Of a DNA stretch of 11,034 nt, positions 6,343-11,034 are shown piece after piece. The DNA is from JBDKVA01 sp039679375 (GTDB lineage: Bacteria; Bacillota; Clostridia; Acetivibrionales; DTU013). The notes beneath the pieces were generated by a model that saw only the letters and a program-made list of their open reading frames with translations, ran no database searches and was not told where the DNA came from. Each line of letters starts with the position of its first letter. Within the stretch, counting starts at the first letter, position 1. A program made the position numbers and the translations under genes. The stretch is taken from NCBI GenBank assembly GCA_039679375.1, contig JBDKVA010000159.1:1-11034 (forward strand), given 5' to 3'.

Positions 6343-8803
6343 TACCCGGGCCATTTATTTTACTGATAAGCTGAAGTGCCAAATGGCCCAGATTTTGAAC
6401 TTCCCATGTACACTTGTAGAAGCGCCGATGGGGTATGGCAAGACAACGGCCGTCCGGGAATACTTAAAAAGCACGGACGCCCATGTGCTGTGGCACCGGG
6501 TCTATGACGGCTCCGTTTCAGGCTTCTGGATTACCTTCAGCCGGTTATTTTGCGAGCTGGATTCGAACCGCTCTGCGGACCTTGAACGGCTTGGATTCCC
6601 CAGTGACAGCGTATCCATGCAGGAAGCTCTTAAAATGATTGAGGAGATTGAGCTTCCTTCCGAGACCGTCCTTGTCATTGACGATTATCACCTGCTCAGC
6701 GCGACTGATGTGGGCAGCTTCATCTGGTTTCTTGTCGTCAATGAGGTTGATCATTTGCATATTGTCCTGACGGCGCGTTTTGTCGAGCGCTTAAGGATAG
6801 ATGAACTTTCTCTCAAAGGCTATCTATGCCATATAGAAAAAGAAATTTTTGAGCTTACGCCCAAAGAGATCATGGAATATTACAAGCTGTGCGGAATCAG
6901 CCTGCAAGCGGCTGAGGCGGATCAATTATATGCCGTCACCGAGGGCTGGATCAGCGCCCTGTACCTGTTGATGCTTAGTGCGAAAGAGGCTGGCAGCTTT
7001 GTAGATACCAACAACATTCAAAGGCTGGTAAAGGACGCCATCTATGACCCGTTTTCGGAGGAAATAAAAGATTTTCTTCTATGCCTTTGCATTTTCGACA
7101 GCTTTACCATGAGGCAGGCAATCCACATGTGGGGTGACGAGAGTGCGGATCTGCTTCTGGAGGAGGTCAGGGGAAAAAACGCTTTTGTCAATTTCGATGC
7201 CGATACAAAAACCTATCAAATACATAATATCTTTACAAGCTTCCTGAGGGGGCTGTTTGAAAAAAAAGATCCGGAATATAAGACAAAGCGTTATGACAAA
7301 GCGGGGTATTGGTATTTGGAAACCGGCGACCGCCTCGACGCGATGCAGTATTTTTTCGCGGCTGGCGACTTTGAAAATCTGCTTCGTACTGTGGAGCTTG
7401 ACAAGGCGGGCAGCTTTGGCAATGAGCAAAAGGAGCTCATCATCAAGTATTTCGAACAATGCCCGCAGGAATATAAAAGGCGCCACCCTATCGCGCTGCT
7501 TGTTTACGCCATGTCGCTGATGACTTTTAACGAAATGGGCTTGTTTAAAAAGACGTGTGACGAGCTTGCCCTTTTGATACGGGACGGAAGCATGGATGCT
7601 GAGAGCATTAACGGTCTGACGGGAGAATTGGAACTCCTGCTGAGCTTCACGCGCTATAATGACATCATGGGAATGTCGGAGCACCACAAAAGAGCCTGCG
7701 CGCTCTTGAAAAAGCCCTCCGCATTTATGGATACGACAGGCAGCTGGACCTTCGGTTCGCCTTCTGTACTGTATATGTTCTACAGAGAGAGCGGAAAGCT
7801 TGAACAAGAGGTTCGGGACATGAAGGAAGCCATGCCATTCTACTACAAGCTGACGGGCGGACATGGAACGGGCGCGGAGCAGTTGATGGAGGCCGAGCGG
7901 CACTTCAACAAGGGCGATTACGAAAATGCTGAAATTGCAGTGCATCAGGCGCTCTATCTGGCTGAAGGCGCGCATCAGCCGAACATGATCATGTGCGCGC
8001 TGTTCCTGCAGTCGAGGATGGCCCTCCTGCAGGGCGACTATGCAAGCGTTTTGGATTTGTCCCGGAAAATACACGAAGCGGTTGAAAAAAACAAACTGTA
8101 TACCCTTATTCATACCGTTGACATGTGCAGGGGATTTATCGACGCCTGCCTGCAGCAAAGAAGTAAAATTCCCGTATGGCTGGCGGAGGGCGATTTCAGC
8201 TCCAGCCGCCTGTTCTTCCCGGCCAGGGCTTTTTCAAATATCATATATGGAAGGGCGCTTCTCCTTAACGGGGACTACTTGAAGCTGCTAGGTATCTCCG
8301 GGCAGTTTTTCGGAATCGCATCAGTTTTCCCAAACGTGCTGCCGAGCATTTATACCAACATCTATGTCGGGGCAGCGAACGAACGTATCTATCGAAGGAG
8401 CGAGGCCCTCGCCGCCGTCAGGCAGGCGCTGGAGCTGGCTGTGCCGGACAAGGTCCATATGCCCTTCGTGGAAAACTGCGATTTCATCAAGCCGCTGCTT
8501 GAGGCGCTATACAGCGAAGGGGCATACAGGGAGGATATCGCGTGGATACTGGAGCTGTATTCCCCTTATCTGAAGGCCGTGGACCGTATCAACAGGACAT
8601 ATTTCGCGGAAGACAAGCCCCGGCTGTCCGAACGGGAGGAAGAGATTGCCCGGCTGGCCTCGGAAGGGTTTTCAAACAAACAAATAGGAGAAAAGCTGTT
8701 CATCTCGGAAAACACCGTTAAAAAACATTTGAAGGGCGTTTTTGAAAAGCTTGGAGTGAGTTCGAGGAGTTTGCTCATGCATCATTTTGATTCAATCGGA
8801 TAA
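6320..8803 (+). CDS. MalT/LAL-type LuxR-family ATP-dependent transcriptional regulator
   Basis: The chosen start gives 827 residues, the usual size of large ATP-binding LuxR (LAL) regulators. Near the N-terminus, APMGYGKTT (residues 35-43) is a Walker A motif and LVIDDYHLL (from 118) a Walker B motif of the STAND ATPase type seen in MalT. A winged-helix segment and a long helical, TPR-like sensor region follow (about 350-750), for example the pairs around FNKGDYENAEIAVHQAL. Residues ~769-825 are the LuxR helix-turn-helix, LSEREEEIARLASEGFSNKQ... with SENTVKKHLKGVFEKLGV. Such proteins are off until an inducer and ATP drive assembly on DNA. The inducer and target genes are unknown. The gene is transcribed with the small helix-turn-helix gene and ends in front of two hairpins. 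It is clearly richer in GC than the CPBP gene (7861-7920 is 60% GC). Confidence 0.92.
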   Translation: MPKQKVYNTRAIYFTDKLKCQMAQILNFPCTLVEAPMGYGKTTAVREYLKSTDAHVLWHRVYDGSVSGFWITFSRLFCELDSNRSADLERLGFPSDSVSMQEALKMIEEIELPSETVLVIDDYHLLSATDVGSFIWFLVVNEVDHLHIVLTARFVERLRIDELSLKGYLCHIEKEIFELTPKEIMEYYKLCGISLQAAEADQLYAVTEGWISALYLLMLSAKEAGSFVDTNNIQRLVKDAIYDPFSEEIKDFLLCLCIFDSFTMRQAIHMWGDESADLLLEEVRGKNAFVNFDADTKTYQIHNIFTSFLRGLFEKKDPEYKTKRYDKAGYWYLETGDRLDAMQYFFAAGDFENLLRTVELDKAGSFGNEQKELIIKYFEQCPQEYKRRHPIALLVYAMSLMTFNEMGLFKKTCDELALLIRDGSMDAESINGLTGELELLLSFTRYNDIMGMSEHHKRACALLKKPSAFMDTTGSWTFGSPSVLYMFYRESGKLEQEVRDMKEAMPFYYKLTGGHGTGAEQLMEAERHFNKGDYENAEIAVHQALYLAEGAHQPNMIMCALFLQSRMALLQGDYASVLDLSRKIHEAVEKNKLYTLIHTVDMCRGFIDACLQQRSKIPVWLAEGDFSSSRLFFPARAFSNIIYGRALLLNGDYLKLLGISGQFFGIASVFPNVLPSIYTNIYVGAANERIYRRSEALAAVRQALELAVPDKVHMPFVENCDFIKPLLEALYSEGAYREDIAWILELYSPYLKAVDRINRTYFAEDKPRLSEREEEIARLASEGFSNKQIGEKLFISENTVKKHLKGVFEKLGVSSRSLLMHHFDSIG

Positions 8804-8819
8804 AAACGGCTTCGTAAAA

Positions 8820-8836
8820 AGTACCCGACGGGTACT
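8820..8836. repeat. Perfect 17-bp inverted repeat after the LuxR gene
   Basis: AGTACCCG and CGGGTACT flank a single central A, making a perfect inverted repeat 17 nt after the LuxR stop codon. As RNA it can form a 7-bp stem with a 3-nt loop, but no T-run follows. It may be a first arm of a tandem terminator, a leader structure for the next gene, or a protein-binding site. Confidence 0.5.
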
Positions 8837-8846
8837 ATCAAGCGAA

Positions 8847-8884
8847 AAAAATCCACTGTACAATCTTTGTATGGTGGATTTTTC
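8847..8884 (+). terminator. Intrinsic terminator of the helix-turn-helix/LuxR transcript
   Basis: AAAAATCCAC (8847-8856) pairs with GTGGATTTTT (8874-8883). The inner bases 8857-8862 and 8868-8873 extend this to a 16-bp stem with two G-U pairs and a 5-nt loop (ATCTT). A run of T closes the stem and CTATTTT follows. It ends 20 nt before the next start codon, so any transcript reaching the DUF2442-type gene from upstream must read through it. Confidence 0.85.
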
Positions 8885-8903
8885 TATTTTGGAGGTTAAG
8901 GAA

Positions 8904-9134
8904 ATGAGCAGGATTATGAATATCGTGCCGCAGGAGGATTACCGGCTGCAGGTGCAATTGGACAACGGCAGCAGCATAACCCTGAACCTGGAAAGCCGGC
9001 TTCAGACAGTGCGGTTTGGAATGCTGGCAGACAGGGAATTATTCGCACGTGCAACTACCGACGGCAGCTATATCAGGTGGGACAATATAATAGAAATTTC
9101 AGTTAATGAGGTCTTTCAACTGGCACAGAAGTAA
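8904..9134 (+). CDS. DUF2442-type small protein
   Basis: The protein has 76 residues. The pattern V.P..DYRLQVQLDNGS, followed by L.LESRL.T..FGML.D.ELFARATTDGSYIRWDN-IIEISVNEVF, matches the DUF2442 family, small proteins of unknown function often found near toxin-antitoxin or regulatory genes. The start at 8904 is chosen because GGAGG lies at 8891-8895. The in-frame ATG further upstream (8787) would place the terminator hairpin inside the gene and overlap luxR, so it is rejected. No partner toxin gene is adjacent. With the terminator directly in front and no clear promoter, expression may depend on readthrough or on an unseen promoter. Confidence 0.75.
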   Translation: MSRIMNIVPQEDYRLQVQLDNGSSITLNLESRLQTVRFGMLADRELFARATTDGSYIRWDNIIEISVNEVFQLAQK

Positions 9135-9138
9135 ATAA

Positions 9139-9174
9139 GATAACGCCTCGCAATATTGGACAGGCTGCGTTATC
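9139..9174 (+). terminator. Possible hairpin between the DUF2442-type gene and the surface-protein gene
   Basis: GATAACGC (9139-9146) and GCGTTATC (9167-9174) are exact reverse complements with a 20-nt loop, starting 4 nt after the stop codon. Only AACTAATTT follows, so it is a weak terminator at best. It could instead be a structure in the leader of the next gene or a binding site. Confidence 0.4.
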
Positions 9175-9208
9175 AACTAATTTAAATTTGAGAGGATGGT
9201 TAAGAAAA

Positions 9209-11034
9209 ATGAAAAAAATGAGGTTTTTATCAGTGGTAATGGCTTTTATCATGCTCTTCGGCATGATAATGGGGGGACAGGCTGTTTCGGCAGCATCGCT
9301 GGTAGGCGAATTCTGGTTTGAGAGCGGAACCATCACAGGCTATGACGGTGCAGGAGGAGCGGTTGAAATCCCTTCCACCATAGGAGGTGTAAACGTTACA
9401 GCAATAGGCGCTGAAGCATTTAGAGACAAATCAGCTATTACCAGCATATCCATCCCGGACAGCGTTACAAGCATTGGCAGATCAGCATTTTTTCAATGCT
9501 TTGGGCTGAAAAGCATATCGGTACCCGTCCAGGCAACGACAGTAGCTGCATATACATATCAATATTGCACTTCGGTTGAGAGCATCACCATTCCGGAAGG
9601 CGTAAAATCGATTGAAGATTTAGCATTTTTTGGTTGCAAAAATACTGAAAGCGTAGTAATCCCGAGCACTGTTGAAAGTATTGGAGACGATGCATTCTCA
9701 GCAGACAGTAACCCCGTCCCGAAGCTGTCACAGGCATTTTTTACAGGAGATGCACCTGCCCTGGGAATAGCTGATGCAGCTGCCACAGATATAGGGGTAT
9801 TTAAAATCGTCGATGCGGATTTTAAAATTTACTACCCGAACAATAAAGCGGGCTATACAGACGCATGGAGTAAGCGTGCGAGTGGAAGTGAAAGCAGCGG
9901 GTGTACATTAGTGGCATATGACCCTGCTGCCGAATATACCGTAACCTATTACGGAAATGGAAGCACCTTGGGCAGTGTTCCTGTCGACTCTGTCAGCTAC
10001 AAAACGACAAATGTTGTAACTGCTGCCGATAGCACCCTCACAAAAGGAAATTACACATTTAACAGGTGGAATACAATGCCTGATGGAACGGGCTTGAGTT
10101 ATGAACCCGGAGATCAGTTTATCATGGGAGCAGAAAGTGTGAAACTTTATGCTCAATGGCCTCGTGAATATAAGATAAGCAAAGGAACCATTGCACATGG
10201 AAGCATAACAGTAAAAGATGGAGATGGTGTAGAAATTGATACACTGGATGAAAGTGACTTCGGGAAAACCACACCAGTACTCACTGTCACACTTACTCCG
10301 GAGAACGGTTACCGTTATAAGCCGGAAACCCTTAAATATAATAATGGAACAAATGATTTCAAAATATCGTATAATTTTAAATCCCTTAAATATACTTTCG
10401 AAATGCCGGAGTGTGATATAACTATTACAGCAGAATTTGAGCCAGCAGCAAACGATTACAGTATGGATGATGCCTCCGGAACTTTACTGAAATATTATGG
10501 CAAGGGGGGCAATGTTACAATCCCTTCCCAAATCAATGGCGTAGTTGTAAAAAGCATTGGAGAGATAGCGTTTATGAGTTGTGATGAACTGACAGGGATT
10601 ACAGTTCCCGAAGGAGTCACTTCAATAGGCATGCGTGCTTTCACAGATTGTACGTCTCTGGTTGGAGTAACATTGCCGGATAGTCTTACCAAGATTTTGG
10701 AAGGGGCCTTTTTTAATTGTGCAAAGCTTGAAAGCATCATAATCCCAAGCAAGGTAGGCACGCTTGGAGATTATGCCTTTGGAAAGTGCTGCAATCTGAT
10801 ATCAGCTTATTTTAAAGGCAATGCACCAAGCACTGTGGGGAGTTTCATTTTTAACAATGCAAATGCTGCTTTTAAAATATACTATAAAACAGGTATGACA
10901 GGCTTCACAAATCCATGGAAAGGATATACAACAAATGTAGGTTATATAGTAAGTGTGGGAGCGTTATCAGGCGGCAGTATTGCTCCAAGTCCTGTAACGA
11001 CAGGGGCGGGAGCGGTCATCAGCCTGACAATAAA
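9209..11034 (+). CDS. BspA-type LRR / InlB-repeat exported surface protein (3' end outside window)
   Basis: The frame stays open from ATG 9209 to the window end, at least 608 codons. Residues 1-28 form a signal peptide (MKKMRFLSVV, a hydrophobic core, then AVSA) with probable cleavage after A28. Residues ~31-230 are BspA-type leucine-rich repeats of the S-I-x-I-P-x-x-V-x-x-I-G-x-x-A-F kind. Residues 243-318 form an InlB-type (Listeria-Bacteroides) repeat, YTVTYYGNG to LYAQWP. Residues ~319-412 resemble the divergent InlB repeat. Residues ~416-575 are a second LRR block, and a further repeat begins near 585. Each LRR block ends in a similar cap with FKIYY and a following G-Y/F-T-x-x-W. Such proteins are exposed on the surface and mediate binding; the ligand is unknown. 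Anchoring would be encoded past the window end; SLH domains are a reasonable guess. A weak AGAGG site lies 13 nt before the ATG. Confidence 0.88.
   Translation, partial: MKKMRFLSVVMAFIMLFGMIMGGQAVSAASLVGEFWFESGTITGYDGAGGAVEIPSTIGGVNVTAIGAEAFRDKSAITSISIPDSVTSIGRSAFFQCFGLKSISVPVQATTVAAYTYQYCTSVESITIPEGVKSIEDLAFFGCKNTESVVIPSTVESIGDDAFSADSNPVPKLSQAFFTGDAPALGIADAAATDIGVFKIVDADFKIYYPNNKAGYTDAWSKRASGSESSGCTLVAYDPAAEYTVTYYGNGSTLGSVPVDSVSYKTTNVVTAADSTLTKGNYTFNRWNTMPDGTGLSYEPGDQFIMGAESVKLYAQWPREYKISKGTIAHGSITVKDGDGVEIDTLDESDFGKTTPVLTVTLTPENGYRYKPETLKYNNGTNDFKISYNFKSLKYTFEMPECDITITAEFEPAANDYSMDDASGTLLKYYGKGGNVTIPSQINGVVVKSIGEIAFMSCDELTGITVPEGVTSIGMRAFTDCTSLVGVTLPDSLTKILEGAFFNCAKLESIIIPSKVGTLGDYAFGKCCNLISAYFKGNAPSTVGSFIFNNANAAFKIYYKTGMTGFTNPWKGYTTNVGYIVSVGALSGGSIAPSPVTTGAGAVISLTI

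Noticed and set aside
7079..8158. 359-codon open frame on the minus strand
   Set aside because: It lies entirely inside the LuxR gene, reads as a low-complexity mix without recognisable domain, and has no start signals. It is a shadow of the GC-richer coding strand.
8787..8903. Longer DUF2442-type protein starting at 8787
   Set aside because: It would begin inside luxR and translate through both hairpins; a clear GGAGG site supports the start at 8904.

Overview
The window looks like chromosomal DNA of a Gram-positive, low-to-mid GC anaerobe of the Clostridia type. This rests on strong AGGAGG-like ribosome binding sites, sigma-A-type promoters, an S-layer-homology (SLH) surface protein, a BspA-type leucine-rich-repeat surface protein with Listeria-Bacteroides repeats, and a frequent clostridial type of small helix-turn-helix gene. 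No species can be named from sequence alone. All confidently called genes lie on the + strand.

Layout. (1) 1-1080 is the C-terminal part of a secreted protein ending in three SLH domains, closed by a near-perfect hairpin (1105-1151). (2) 1378-4927 is a probable operon with a consensus promoter (TTGACA-17-TATAAT) whose -10 and start site are covered by a perfect 16-bp palindrome, the likely operator of the first gene product. The genes are a TetR-type repressor, an M3-family zinc oligopeptidase, a small membrane protein whose last transmembrane segment is displaced by an apparent one-base deletion, and a member of the L-2-amino-thiazoline-4-carboxylic acid (ATC) hydrolase family. (3) 5082-5915 is an AT-rich CPBP-family intramembrane protease. 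(4) 6058-8803 has a promoter (TTGAAA-17-TATACT) followed by a small excisionase-type DNA-binding protein, which overlaps by 23 nt an 827-residue MalT/LAL-type LuxR regulator with Walker A/B motifs and a C-terminal LuxR helix-turn-helix. (5) 8820-8883 holds two consecutive hairpins, the second a good intrinsic terminator, followed by a small DUF2442-type gene. (6) 9209 to the end is a long open frame with no stop inside the window (at least 608 codons). It encodes a signal peptide, BspA-type LRR block, InlB-type repeat, divergent InlB-type repeat, a second LRR block and the start of a further repeat.

How it may work together (inference): the region is bounded by two exported surface proteins and carries three regulators. 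The TetR protein probably represses its own operon and so the peptidase, membrane protein and ATC-hydrolase-like gene. The helix-turn-helix/LuxR pair is made from one transcript and could act locally, but its targets cannot be read from the sequence. Base composition changes sharply between the CPBP gene and the LuxR gene, which suggests a patchwork of separately acquired segments. No tRNA, rRNA, CRISPR array or intact mobile element was seen.
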